From positions 124,001-188,000 of the forward strand of contig JABLUY010000034.1 in assembly GCA_013306675.1 (NCBI GenBank): 64,000 nucleotides of DNA. The letters are read 5' to 3'. The DNA comes from Thraustochytrium sp. TN22. Lineage: Eukaryota; Sar; Bigyra; Thraustochytrida; Thraustochytriidae. The position numbers were made by a program, and so were the translations under genes. Of this stretch, positions 42,201 through 48,336 are shown piece after piece; the stretch's first letter is position 1, and every line of letters begins with the position of its first letter. The notes beneath the pieces are model-generated. The model was given only the letters and a program-made list of their open reading frames with translations. It ran no database searches and was not told the DNA's origin.

Positions 42201-43980
42201 AGCCCGACGCCTGCACCAACTGAACGCACTCGGCCGTGTTGAGCGAGGCAGACAAGATGGAGCCGTCGCCCGCGGCGTCGACGATAGAAACCACGGCGCC
42301 TGCATCCAGCTGCACGTCGTTGAGATTGTCGTAGACGGCCAGCACGCTGAGGATGGCCCCGGGAAAGGCATCGCCCTCCTCGTGATTGGTCCACTCCAGC
42401 ACGCTGAGGTCGCCGGTGTCGTCACTGCTGCAAATCCCTTGCCACTGTACCTTGCGCAGACGCATGCCATACCGGGTTGTGTACAGGTCAGCGTCTGCGA
42501 GTGCCTGGCCCGTGCGGGCCGTGAGCGACGAGGTCTCCGGCGTTGAGTAGTAGCCGTCCAGTACGGCGGTGGGCTGGGTCGTGCCGGCCTTGCAGAAGTA
42601 CATGGCTGGGTGCTCGGGCTCCTCGGCGCCTTCGTAGCACGGCCCAGCCGTCGCAGACGTGGAGCCTTCCGGGCAAAAGTACCCCGCGCTGCACACGTAT
42701 TCGGCGCACGACGCCAGGCCGATTGACGGCGCGTAGTTGCCGGCCGGACACGCGTACTTTTTCCCTCCCGTACAGTAGTGGCCCTTGGGGCAGATGGTCT
42801 GTGAGGTGCGCACATTCTCCGCCACAGTCTCTGGGGTCGCATAAAAGCCTTCGTCGACTAGCGTTGGCGTGGCGCTCCCTTCCGGGCAGTACACGGTCGC
42901 GTTGCCGCACGCGTGCGCTTTCGACGACGAACTGCCCGCCGGGCAGTAGTAACCTGCAGAGCACGGACCGCTGCACTCCTCGCTCGTTTGGCCCGTGTTG
43001 CCGTACCTGCCGGCGCGGCACGCGAACTGCGTGGACGTGGTCGATCCGCTCGAGCACCAATACCCGGCGGCGCACGGACCTGTGCACGAGGAGTCCTCCA
43101 GCCCGGTTGTCGCGCCGTACTTGCCCGCCGCGCACGGTTTGGACGTGGCGGACTTGGCGCCCGCCTCGCAATAGTAGCCCGCATCGCACTCGCCTTGGTC
43201 CACACCATCGCTGCAGTACCGTCCAGGCTCACACAGTGCGCACGTCTGATCGTCGTCATACCCGTAGTACCCGTCCTGGCACATGTTGCATCGACCTGTC
43301 AGAATATCGAGGCACTCGCGATGGCAGTGGTACATGGTCCAGTATGAGCCACTTGCAGAGCACCTCCAGATGCTTCCCGTCTGCGCGCGCTTGTCATAGC
43401 CCGTAGGGCAGTTCTCGTGCGATTCGCCGTTGCATCGAGCATTCGTCTTGCCCGACAAGCACTCCGTGTCGTATGTTTCGTACTCGAGGCAGTAAGCCGG
43501 CGGAGGCGCCGGATCTGGGCACGCACAAGTGTCCGGAAACGCAGTCTGACCATGTATCGGCGTTACGAGCACGAGCAGCAGCACCAAGACTAGCAAGGCC
43601 TGCTTCGACGAGTCCCAGTAGCATCCTGAAGCAAACGAAATGAAGGAGGAGGACGAATGCAACGACGCCGACGATGACAACGACGATGAAGCCGAACAAG
43701 AAGGCGAAGATAAAGTAGACGACGAAGTAGGCGCGGGACGGCCCCATGCCAACCGCGAGAGACGCAACGTCATCGCCGCTGGCGAGAGCCGCAAACGCAA
43801 CATCGCCGCCACGCCACTGGCGAGCGACGCGCCTCCCGCCGCACCGCCCAGCCCAGCCCAGACGCGCGGCGGAGATACACCACTGTCGCGCCACGCGATC
43901 AACACGGACGCAGGGCTCGAGCCCACGCCCACGGCGCATGAGCCGAGGTAGTAGGCTAGTGTGACTAGCCCACCCATCAT
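30214..43980 (-). CDS. Giant adhesion/receptor-like membrane protein (GCC2/3 - cadherin - IPT/TIG - multi-TM - IQ - coiled coil)
   Basis: An intronless 4588-codon ORF. A typical secretion signal (A-L-L-V-L-V-L-L-L-V-L-V) sits at about residues 128-140, so the real start may be later or on another exon. Cys-rich GCC2/GCC3 (ephrin-receptor-like) repeats cover about 180-490. About ten cadherin-type repeats cover 520-1720 (L-D-Y-E-T, V-x-D-x-N-D). About thirteen IPT/TIG domains (P-x-x-G-G ... G-x-x-F-G) cover 1730-3050. A second Cys-rich module lies near 3070-3150. About nine membrane spans lie at 3160-3760, with F-N-L-N-L-E and an IQ motif L-Q-S-A-F-R-G-Y-Y-V-R-R near 3440. The last ~800 residues are charged coiled coil. 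The layout implies Ca-dependent extracellular adhesion coupled to a TRP-like or polycystin-like membrane part with calmodulin binding. Confidence 0.85.
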   Translation of the reverse strand: MMGGLVTLAYYLGSCAVGVGSSPASVLIAWRDSGVSPPRVWAGLGGAAGGASLASGVAAMLRLRLSPAAMTLRLSRLAWGRPAPTSSSTLSSPSCSASSSLSSSASLHSSSSFISFASGCYWDSSKQALLVLVLLLVLVTPIHGQTAFPDTCACPDPAPPPAYCLEYETYDTECLSGKTNARCNGESHENCPTGYDKRAQTGSIWRCSASGSYWTMYHCHRECLDILTGRCNMCQDGYYGYDDDQTCALCEPGRYCSDGVDQGECDAGYYCEAGAKSATSKPCAAGKYGATTGLEDSSCTGPCAAGYWCSSGSTTSTQFACRAGRYGNTGQTSEECSGPCSAGYYCPAGSSSSKAHACGNATVYCPEGSATPTLVDEGFYATPETVAENVRTSQTICPKGHYCTGGKKYACPAGNYAPSIGLASCAEYVCSAGYFCPEGSTSATAGPCYEGAEEPEHPAMYFCKAGTTQPTAVLDGYYSTPETSSLTARTGQALADADLYTTRYGMRLRKVQWQGICSSDDTGDLSVLEWTNHEEGDAFPGAILSVLAVYDNLNDVQLDAGAVVSIVDAAGDGSILSASLNTAECVQLVQASGFPLEIDPDSGALQLKVDASLDYETCAELIFDLEAHSLNDEATATCRVTLAVENNNDMPYFEFITTDGYPYALPSVSDFYVEERSPANTGIGSPIRANDEDVGQETFFEIVDADEDSMMFYIGSCSGQLYVLNEGLDYISQDTYSLVVRVCDDPKFFGSAGTRQCSVNATLTIHVEDVNDNPYWVNEDAGITSFRVPENSPADTLLVPYCGESPCGGSIDSLQVADLDLAADGSSTTDRMIFTVTRNVDDAFAAVSCDRDDNLDLCSVAGDDTAPYASAGALKLTALADLNYELRQTYTITVRVNDGRGGTNTTDVLVQVTDANDVPVWPPPSSQPSTLRFKENTDTAYGYLFATDEDAGDVLTYSVLTALDANGLATPGLFETASSNAAAATESEPIVLQLISGATLDYETSSTYTVTLRAQDAAGLYADADFTVYVQDVNESPVVTTTTLTVPENVAYGFTLGTPVAFTDVDQGQQGFFSLAAGTTLFAIDTSTGFVSVRGEVNYEEAASHLITVTVADNGVPSLRTTQQITIVVTDEPDAPLFASGQTFTLTEAAEIDPLWVAPIDVVDEDDGDTITLSILSQVVASSGKAVSYFAVDGLDIVLSGVDLPNYESPWFTNYEDRSIQLKLLAVDATGLNATTTVTVQVLDANDRPTLASFNATVPKHVTACTTEAIYCEPGLQVLSVFELCADEDVDDADRATLIDYAITAGNEDGTFAIVDGVLTVASVTTNLKTEDHVYELTVTATDQDTTDPLTSDPPALLRIRVTGTNYPPTITSYELTLVENDDDIGVLIDQINATDSDPESGDLGSAGLVYEIAEVLPSSAAALFFIDEASGQFNLTQVIDYETMTTAAGTIVVRVRVKDNNGDPDDHLSAVGTVTITVVDVNEPPSFAASSYTLTVDEMATAAAFGSAHVADDPDAADDGALVYSLLQENTPFSVDAATGQLAHDGSLDFETVQSAACAMLAGAVHQCTLTLQVTDTASHSATTTLLISIVNINEAPVFTGMLCEDAVADCVDDTTLSIPEDAFDGAALKLATLHSTDPDKLAAYRLAFAVKHFSFQDGTELDTGPTLIDDLFQLDTSGALYLVNALDFENRSAYAYTILLSDESNGVQPAIEVVFTLDILISNANDIPAVASVTDSADPWPTAGGLPVLLQGTNLGPTAYKIQNQPGDATFPTVNVALVQKTTLRSFAASGCAVLNDTHVACDESPAGVGSNLFWQVTFPDLGHASVLDFDDASLAHRFDDPAITAVTGAAALPTPGNATFSLTGTDFGAADLGFEPDVIVRYRSATARDTEFTAVNCHVDDATQITCTSVAASGAQLEFMVNVQGQDALSWHASAAYSHASPVIATVDFYDPDVYTVMDTNGGSSVDAILLTGTDFGPIGTPLVVTYGRFTAQNCAYLTPHTEVLCVYAAGTGADLSFVLSANAIASAPSHDTLSYVGPLITRLTGSGIENARTSGGDAVYLHGRGFGPVSSVSNSSIVARYGGVNGTKYTATNCAVVVHDTRISCLTSSGTGQKHGWTVTVAGQTSDISFGSDGLGTSYSAPTINYFEGKDTDAVTDGGDTVTLVGLDFGDNSDLILVTFGPTGTEYTARNCYIDPDYLHSKINCDLPPGVGKELKWTVIVDDQQSKVPTTTYRAPVIDALVGNPIDDGASTVGGEEFIIRGTDFGPQLVHLDDPLFAFTYGASGKEYTAANCTILPPEPSNLTATGVTDDTTTFTLRIGDQDGPLTAAIALDADAATLETALHEASGAAIFTVTRPEPYTWSIATASLPRETLTVASISGSGVDSLAMAQPDLGASAARCRTVAGVGRALQVVATIGTQDSNMSTAVLSYKPPSVSAFSPASGIATSAEDFALTIDGANFGQEDILVTYNGALLADLLQHTHDRLVLAIPDALQRNADNAIAISVGGQQATASYAFHAPVVDSITAVNPRELSEGGPYAILLRGSGFGVRVNTDTDRVTIDGYPCDIAAWTHTTIHCNITSGPIAGPLVVRVGNQYCADDQADACCPCDFDYEELLTTPEITSISHCGQGADTLAEGCVTDGGYLIHIYGTNLGNGVHGKVYIGDSRCTVADPYDDYTDSQITCMVPPGEGTVNVVVVHGWKRSQENITFTYDRPHLTALSPETSPTPGGTSLTLYGSNFGVSGPLVYFLQGQQTIACEVTAFTHTTVQCTIPENQGDHTVRVYVAGVEASTALAFAYQRPEISAMSPLAGPTQGGGVLTLSGVNFGLIGQVLFDLVDLGETNCTIITYSHTDITCEVPSGAGAAVDVLVRSGDHDSSPLAYSYFAPQVLAIDPPHGPTAGGDALRVTGANFYGSSDLHVTFGDFNCTDPIAVSHTEITCNSPEGVGLNLTAAVRVAGQISAPSSAVAFHFDAPLVRAVSPDPADALGDVALRLLGANFGSNSVDPGAPGLSVRIGDVDCVDPQRTSHAVIQCTLPAVLVGDHSINLHVALQDAQTTPADGVFAACTPNYYGQPGEFCLACPDGAMCLGFVNDWHYDPASIAGYGSLNRTAFQSCEPSHACLGNDTCADGYEHKNDRMHLCGACAEDFYRLEGDCVPCPDLAWLILIACFLVAVLLCSVAYFLTKYGVQLAAVSICIDFCQVVSLFASYDFEWPTLVSGAYSVLSAFNLNLELASPECSVGWDYETKWYIMYFMPVVFGCLFTTSFIVAFVKHVYRNLQRNIQRKTGAAVAPLRAAIKDDDVVDNIEEKILLVDDDDMEGYDASFNKFIDAEFGAFLLMCYYLYMSVMKKCFEVYRCTDGPVPVMRAEPAEPCDDSGDFYSRLHTLAGLGIFAYGIGIPTLISYLLVKHRDFIKHDQQRREQALKLSETEAARRLQSAFRGYYVRRVVDPRSILRQHKKLTHIGRTRAKFGKLYEDFTSECFYWRLVLMMRKLALSIISLFLDDKFKQSTLAFGVLFSSYALQVKLKPYLSRFPDDLHRRRQIKAYKEWKRHAELRSEVNRAEGRVRSLQIAVTAKMKKLGINVAKEKRLLQNMDFSQLQVNPNIAAKVRASRDAARARKRDEAADPENAALSLQNETPAQRRWELLRHFVVHMDNKDKFELNAEAASYSDSDALRWIFDYNTLESISLATLMYILLFGLLFDTYAATADEVRINVLASITIALFVMVIILFLSSVVIDVQRKFWPILRDRIIKQGVLATARSIMPWAPRSAKIADAPRAASTSRVGKPDSAKTVLTARRGQWVSAVNPFATLDKQNADLVRAEQARLAAINASKARHEEELREREWKREQEQARLEEEYRQRMASVDAELRELEEQEAAMLQDEDNDFDDHDLDHVPGDHGMTIAAADAGDTSMPAPDQGAGVSSDEDEDEHDDIVQTEEALLSEREAEARALEESHFHVEQEVILARVQAETQEEIIKLKANQETEINSALADIERQAEDLCAGRRKQQAEIKSRLMECKLQPTAVRRRRKEPTTLATDADARAGADAEKIGKADDPNDPDDERLSPEEEALVRSLEDRLLELRAQQENDLEKLQEQRDKAKEASLDELRAEIRERVEREMREEVGFETEVATELKAFQEETKALVTQLEPPPPQLQSDVDEEEAKRLREQYERSLAALQEKRNAELAAMRDKMDQRRRDRLAKARQLEEQREEERLAVLEEAAKASLRAQEEELKLLQEQQEKSQGQEQETTDDGQDARAAVERLRESFEQASSELARKQEDQRKSRREALEKRLEARKRVMEQRNEEKLEKAAQKEDKVFTKALEPPKEEDRDVVAARIEELKADARQKKDVLDQKIKQEKSAQRDRMRERLAKKRLQAEEMKRQMLQEKAKEEAIMHQKLQEEEAALRERQAIELQEIEEAKVEAFLDDTQAASLAAGVTAWRKRREEQEKKQAAKGPKRSEVLAADFASKAQRIEDLAQRPQDDDASKREAMRLLKDLEALFVNLVEETDAEVNQLANEAEMQKARQKRQLRQLRDHLDVPDPASPDSPASPAGKRATMRSPEPVNVKLDDLDFSGL

Positions 43981-44356
43981 CCCCTGTCCGTTCGAGCTTG
44001 CAAGCGCCGCTCGAACCCTTGGAACTATAACGGCATTGTCAAAAGTGGGGGGAGGAGTCCGGCGGCCTGCTTGCAGTGCGGAGAGACTGCTGCAGCTGCT
44101 GCTGCCGGGGAGAGTCGGGCTTGAGCTGGGCGAGTGTCAGCACAGTATGACTTGAGGTGGCGTGACATGGCATGGCTTGGCGTGGCGTGAATTTGGATAC
44201 CGTGCACGACAAGCATCCACGGCAAAAAACAGCGCTCCAAGTCAAAGGCAAAGTCAAAGGACGAGACCGTGACGTGAGAGCGCGCGTACGCGAGCGAGAG
44301 CGAGCGAGCAAGCAGGCTTGGCGGGCGGGCGAGCAAGTACGCAGGAAGAGCGGGCC
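43981..44356. other. Divergent spacer
   Basis: Spacer between the giant receptor-like gene (-) and the small LRR gene (+). It includes a GCTGCTGCTGCCGG patch and degenerate GGCATGGC repeats. It could hold an upstream exon of the giant gene, but none can be defined. Confidence 0.4.
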
Positions 44357-45732
44357 ATGCCCAGCTTCGCGACGGTGGCCGAGGCTGTGAACGCCATCAA
44401 GGCTTCGGAGGAGACAGAGGTCGAGTACGTGCAAGCCACGGACGAGGGCGAGTGGAGCGGCGCGCGTCGCGTCCGCGGGCGCTGCGCTCAATTCCGGGGC
44501 AGCAGCTCAGGCAGCGGACGCCCAGCAGGGGGGCTGGACGAGACCATGCGTTTTTGATCGTCAGACCCGAGTGCATTCGCGAGCTCGGAGACTGACAGAA
44601 CGACGCGCAGGCTATGGAACAAGAGTGTGGGCGAAGAGGGCGCCAAGGCGCTTGCGGAAGCGCTTGACGACAACACGAGTGTCACGACGCTAAAGTGGGT
44701 TAATTAAAAGTTGTCGTACGCGAACCGCATAGCACGAGCGAGGGATCGGGAGGGAGCTCACGTCCGTGCGAACAGCCTGGATCTGAACCATGTGGGTGCT
44801 GCAGGCACAGTCGCTCTGAGGGATGGACTCAGGCACAACAGGACGCTCCGGACGCTCAAGTGAGTGTCTAGCTTGCTCTCGGACCTAGTCCAGAGGCCCA
44901 GCTACGAAGAGCTCTGCCGTCTAACTCACAGATGCACAGCCTGGGCTGCAACAAGGTCGGGTTGGCTGGCTTGGAAGCCGTGGCAGACATGATCAAGAAC
45001 AACCCGCTCCATGCGCTCTAGTAGGTCAAACGTGAAGCGCAGGCCAAATCAAGGCAGTCTGCAGGCCGGTCAAGTACAGGGGGGGGGCAGCGCAGGCCGG
45101 TGTCACACGCGGAAAGTATATGTGCGCAGGTCAAATGCAGCAAGGCTGACAGGAGGCGTCCTGGCAGTCTGCATGGGAACGAGGTCGGCGACGCAGGCGC
45201 TCAGATCCTGGCAGATGCACTGGAGGCCGACGGCCTGACAATTGAGGAATTGCTGTACGTGGTGCCGCGTGTCCTGTGAGATGGTACAACGTGAGATTCT
45301 TACGAGGCTCGCAGACTCGGTGTGAATGGGATTGGCGACGAGGGTGCTGCAGCGCTTGCACGCGCACTGCGTCATAATACGACTCTCACCTTGTTGGAGT
45401 ACGTTTGCCCTCGATGAATAAAAGCGCGTTTGCGTCACAGCACATCTCTGACGAGCGTGATCTCAGCTTAAGCGTAAACAACATTGGCAACGAGGGAGCG
45501 ACAGCACTCGCCGAGGCCATCCAGGTGAATCAGCGGCTGGTGAGGCTCGAGTACGTCGGAGCGCGCGCACGCGCTTCTGGCCCTCAGAGGTTCATGAACT
45601 CACAGCATCATCATCATCAGCCTCGACCGCAACAACATGATCACAGACACGAGCGCCATAGCGGGCATTGCCACGGCACTGGAGCGCAATCAGCGGGCGA
45701 GCCATACGGAGCGCCGCTGCTGCTGCTCTTGA
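44357..45732 (+). CDS. Small RNI/NLRC3-type LRR protein, one repeat per exon (8 exons)
   Basis: No long ORF exists here, but eight exons join in frame: 44357-44424, 44611-44694, 44776-44859, 44940-45020, 45168-45254, 45315-45398, 45467-45550 and 45621-45732. Total is 684 nt, giving 227 residues. Every intron has GT-AG ends (GTACGT, GTGGGT, GTGAGT or GTAGGT) and interrupts a codon after its second base. Exons 2, 3, 6 and 7 are exactly 84 nt; exons 4 and 5 are 81 and 87 nt. Each internal exon encodes one ribonuclease-inhibitor-type LRR: L-x-x-N-x-I-G-D-E-G-A-x-A-L-A-x-A-L. Seven repeats follow a short helical cap. The protein lacks NACHT, kinase or membrane parts and is probably a binding module. 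The last exon ends in a non-LRR tail with a Cys run. Confidence 0.85.
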
Positions 45733-46254
45733 TGGTGGCGCCCGTACAACAACCGCCACTGGCGTTGGCAAAAATTTGGAGGCGCGTATCATTTCGCGAT
45801 CCTCCCTCCTGCGGGCGAGGGAGCATTCACTTCACGCGAGAGGTGTCGGTCGAGTCACCTTTGTGAGATCTCTCGCTGCTCTCTTTCGGCTAGCTAGTCC
45901 CGCACCCGGTACCCTCTTTGCTTGGCCTTTTTTATGCTGATGACGATTTGGGGACGATTTGGGGAGTTGTTTGGTGTCTTTGGTGGTCCTATGGTGGACG
46001 GCCCTTGGCGGACGTCCTTTGGTGGACGTCCTTTGGTGGACGACCTTTGGTGGACCTTGACCTTTGGTGAGACCTCTTTGGTGTCTCTTTGGTGGTCCTT
46101 TGGTGATAACTTTGGTGAAACGTATCTGTGAAAAGGAGCCCAAGGTGGGAAAACCGCGCCAGCCGGGCAGAGTGTTTGTTACACATACCTGCTCCGCCCC
46201 GCTCAGGCGCGCTGCGCTGGCTCGGTTGCGCTGGCGGCGCGCGCGCCGCGAGCC
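45733..46254. other. Spacer with TTTGGTGGACG minisatellite
   Basis: Between the LRR gene and GnT-I, both on the plus strand. Its middle is a G/T-rich minisatellite; the rest shows no gene. Confidence 0.55.
45969..46120 (+). repeat. Short-unit minisatellite (TTTGGTG core)
   Basis: About eleven copies of TTTGGTG or a one-base variant, spaced 9-15 bp, most often as CTTTGGTGGACGTC. It shows strong purine/pyrimidine strand skew and ends about 135 bp before the GnT-I ATG. Confidence 0.85.
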
Positions 46255-47874
46255 ATGGCGGGACGAGGGCATGGGTGGGCCCTGGTGGCGCTGGCGTTCC
46301 TGGGCACGGTGGTGCTCTTGCTGTCGGCACACGCCATGCAGCGGTTGGGCCTAGACAGCGACGATCTGAGCGCGGAGGCCGAGGCGGTGCGCCACGCCAC
46401 AGTCCTGCGAGATTCGCTGCTGGAGCAGCAACAGCCTGAGCTCGAGCCTGAGCTCAAGCCTGAGCTCGAGCCCGAGCTCGAGCCCGAGCCTGGGCCCGAG
46501 CCTGAGACGCAAAAGCAAGACTCGGCCTCGGCATCGCCCGCTTCGACAGTGCCATTGCCACCACTCACAATCAACGCGCTCCGTGCATACCTCGCGGACA
46601 AGGGGCACTTTCCCGTGCTGCTACTGTGCCACGACCGAGCAAACCTGCTCCGCGAGACACTGCAGTCTCTCGACAGGGTGAGGGGCTTCCGCAAGGAACA
46701 GGTCTTGGTCGTCCAGGACGGGCAAGACCCAAGCGTGGGGGCCGAGGTGCGCAAGGCGAACCTCGCCCTGGTGCAACGTGAAGAGCGCGAGTCAGCCGAG
46801 CTGACTAAGGTGCAAGTAGGTGCACGGATCGCGCAGCACTACAAGTACGCGCTGCGCAAGGCGTTCGCGATCTTTGAGGATGCGCCAGGCGTGATCGTGA
46901 TCGAGGACGACTTCTTGTTCAGCCCGGACTTTCTGGAGTTCTTCAGCGCCGTAGCGCCAGCCCTTATCGAGGACAAATCGCTGTGGCTCGCGAGCGCGTG
47001 GAACGACAACGGCTTCCGCGGCAATGTGGAGGACCCAAGCAGGCTCCTCCGGACAGACTACTTCCCTGGGCTTGGGTGGCTTATGATGAGGTCCCTGTGG
47101 GCCGAACTGGAGCCCAAGTGGCCTCAGGATCATTGGGACTGGTTCATGCGCGACCCGGCCACCTCCAAAACGCGCGACGTCGTCTACCCCGAAGTGCCCC
47201 GAGACCACCACACCGGGGCGAAGGGATCCTTCATGGACGCCAACACGCACCGCAAATACTTTGACTCCATTGCGCACAACCAGGACACGGCCTTCCGTTG
47301 GCCCGACCGCGCCTATGAGAGCGCGATGCAGGCCACGTACGACGCACGTATCGAGTGCAGCATCCGCAACGGCTTCCACCTCGACAACGGAGCGCACCTC
47401 GAGGAGGCCAACCTCAAGCGCCTGCCCGCCCCCAACGAAAGGCCCCTCGTCGTCTGGATCGATATCGACCCCAGCCCCAAGTACGAGAAGTTCGTGAAAT
47501 CTTTCGCAGCCAACTTACACATTTGGCACCAGCTTCTGCGCGGATCGCGTAAGGGCGTGCACGAACTCTGGCGCCACGGACGCAAAATCATCCTCGTCAA
47601 CGTCTTCGAACCCACGTCTGACCCCTGCGCTCAACCCGAGCCGGACAAGCTCTGCGAGTGGTTCCACGGGTACACCGAACAGACTCCCTTCGCAAAGCTC
47701 AAGCCCCCACAAGCACGCGTCTTCAGACCCATGGAGCTCGTCGCAGAGATGACAGAGGCCAAGCGAGTCAAGGCCCACTCGGGCGCGGGACTCGAACAAC
47801 ATTTGCGCGGCGCTACCACGCTTGACTTGCCACCGACCTTCTTCTCAGATGACAATGCGATCTTCAACTGCTGA
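46255..47874 (+). CDS. MGAT1: GnT-I-like beta-1,2-N-acetylglucosaminyltransferase (GT13)
   Basis: A 539-residue type II Golgi enzyme that would transfer GlcNAc from UDP-GlcNAc to Man5GlcNAc2, opening hybrid and complex N-glycan synthesis. The signal anchor is at about residues 8-27. The stem (about 57-85) is a Glu-Pro-Glu-Leu repeat. The catalytic part shows the metal/UDP motif E-D-D (about 218) in V-I-V-I-E-D-D-F, then S-A-W-N-D-N-G (about 247) and D-Y-F-P-G-L-G-W (about 268-275), all close to animal GnT-I. At about 293 the animal W-D-D-W-M-R reads W-D-W-F-M-R, keeping one Asp. Length is longer than the usual ~445 residues because of stem and C-terminal extension. POMGNT1 is the alternative relative but is less alike. 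Confidence 0.9.
   Translation: MAGRGHGWALVALAFLGTVVLLLSAHAMQRLGLDSDDLSAEAEAVRHATVLRDSLLEQQQPELEPELKPELEPELEPEPGPEPETQKQDSASASPASTVPLPPLTINALRAYLADKGHFPVLLLCHDRANLLRETLQSLDRVRGFRKEQVLVVQDGQDPSVGAEVRKANLALVQREERESAELTKVQVGARIAQHYKYALRKAFAIFEDAPGVIVIEDDFLFSPDFLEFFSAVAPALIEDKSLWLASAWNDNGFRGNVEDPSRLLRTDYFPGLGWLMMRSLWAELEPKWPQDHWDWFMRDPATSKTRDVVYPEVPRDHHTGAKGSFMDANTHRKYFDSIAHNQDTAFRWPDRAYESAMQATYDARIECSIRNGFHLDNGAHLEEANLKRLPAPNERPLVVWIDIDPSPKYEKFVKSFAANLHIWHQLLRGSRKGVHELWRHGRKIILVNVFEPTSDPCAQPEPDKLCEWFHGYTEQTPFAKLKPPQARVFRPMELVAEMTEAKRVKAHSGAGLEQHLRGATTLDLPPTFFSDDNAIFNC
46432..46506 (+). repeat. Coding GAGCTCGAGCCT repeat in GnT-I stem
   Basis: About six degenerate 12-nt units of GAGCTCGAGCCT, encoding Pro-Glu-Leu-Glu in the Golgi stem region. 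Confidence 0.8.
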
Positions 47875-48206
47875 CGATGTGTGATTTTCACTCATTTTCA
47901 CCTGCTGACTTGGATGCGCTGTTCAGGTGTGAGAAGACGGTGAGAACGCCACTGCGCTGTGCGCCGCTGCGCCGCGCGCCAGCGCGCCACGCTCATTGTG
48001 AGCATACGGCTTACGCCGCCAGCGCGCGCGAGCGCGGCTTGCCAGCTCGCCTCGAGCTAGCTAGCTCTGCCTCGCCGCAGACTCGAACCCTGCCCCGTAT
48101 TCACCTGCTTTACCCTTGGTAGCCGTAGTCCTTATAAGCTTGACAGACCATCAATCTTTCAACCAAGGAAATGGGGGCTTCGATGCCTCATTCGATCACC
48201 TTGATC

Positions 48207-48309
48207 GTCCGAGTAGCACAGTTGGCAGTTGCGAGCGTCTCATAGAACTCAGACCTAATAAGGTCGATTAGTTAGCGCTAGGTCGGGAGATCGAGACTCC
48301 CCTCGGGCA
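48207..48309 (+). tRNA. tRNA-Met (CAT) with a 29-nt intron
   Basis: A full cloverleaf can be drawn. Acceptor GTCCGAG/CTCGGGC has 7 pairs including one T-G, with discriminator A. The D arm is GCAC/TTGC with GTTGGC in the loop. The anticodon stem is AGCGT/GCGCT with loop CTCATAA after splicing, so the anticodon is CAT. The variable loop is AGGTC and the T stem is GGGAG/CTCCC. The intron is 48245-48273, at the canonical place after position 37. The T-loop reads ATCGAGA, so positions 54 and 60 are A, a trait of eukaryotic initiator tRNA. The first pair is G1-C72, not the initiator A1-U72, and the anticodon stem lacks three G-C pairs, so it is probably elongator tRNA-Met. No CCA is encoded. Confidence 0.9.
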
Positions 48310-48319
48310 CTTTAGCTCA

Positions 48320-48336
48320 TTTTTTTTAGCTTTTTT
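48320..48336 (+). terminator. Pol III T-run terminator
   Basis: Eight T (48320-48327) then AGC and six T, starting 11 nt after the tRNA 3' end. This is a standard RNA polymerase III stop signal. Confidence 0.85.

Noticed and set aside
43394-43939. Minus-strand ORF with a strong hydrophobic stretch at the 5' end of the giant gene
   Set aside because: It overlaps the giant frame, and the stretch is the complement of a GACGAC/GAAGTAG-rich plus strand. It could contain an exon, but no splice joins it in frame to the Cys-rich modules.
48207-48309. Initiator tRNA-Met
   Set aside because: The T-loop fits, but G1-C72 and the anticodon stem do not, and an intron is present, so elongator is preferred.
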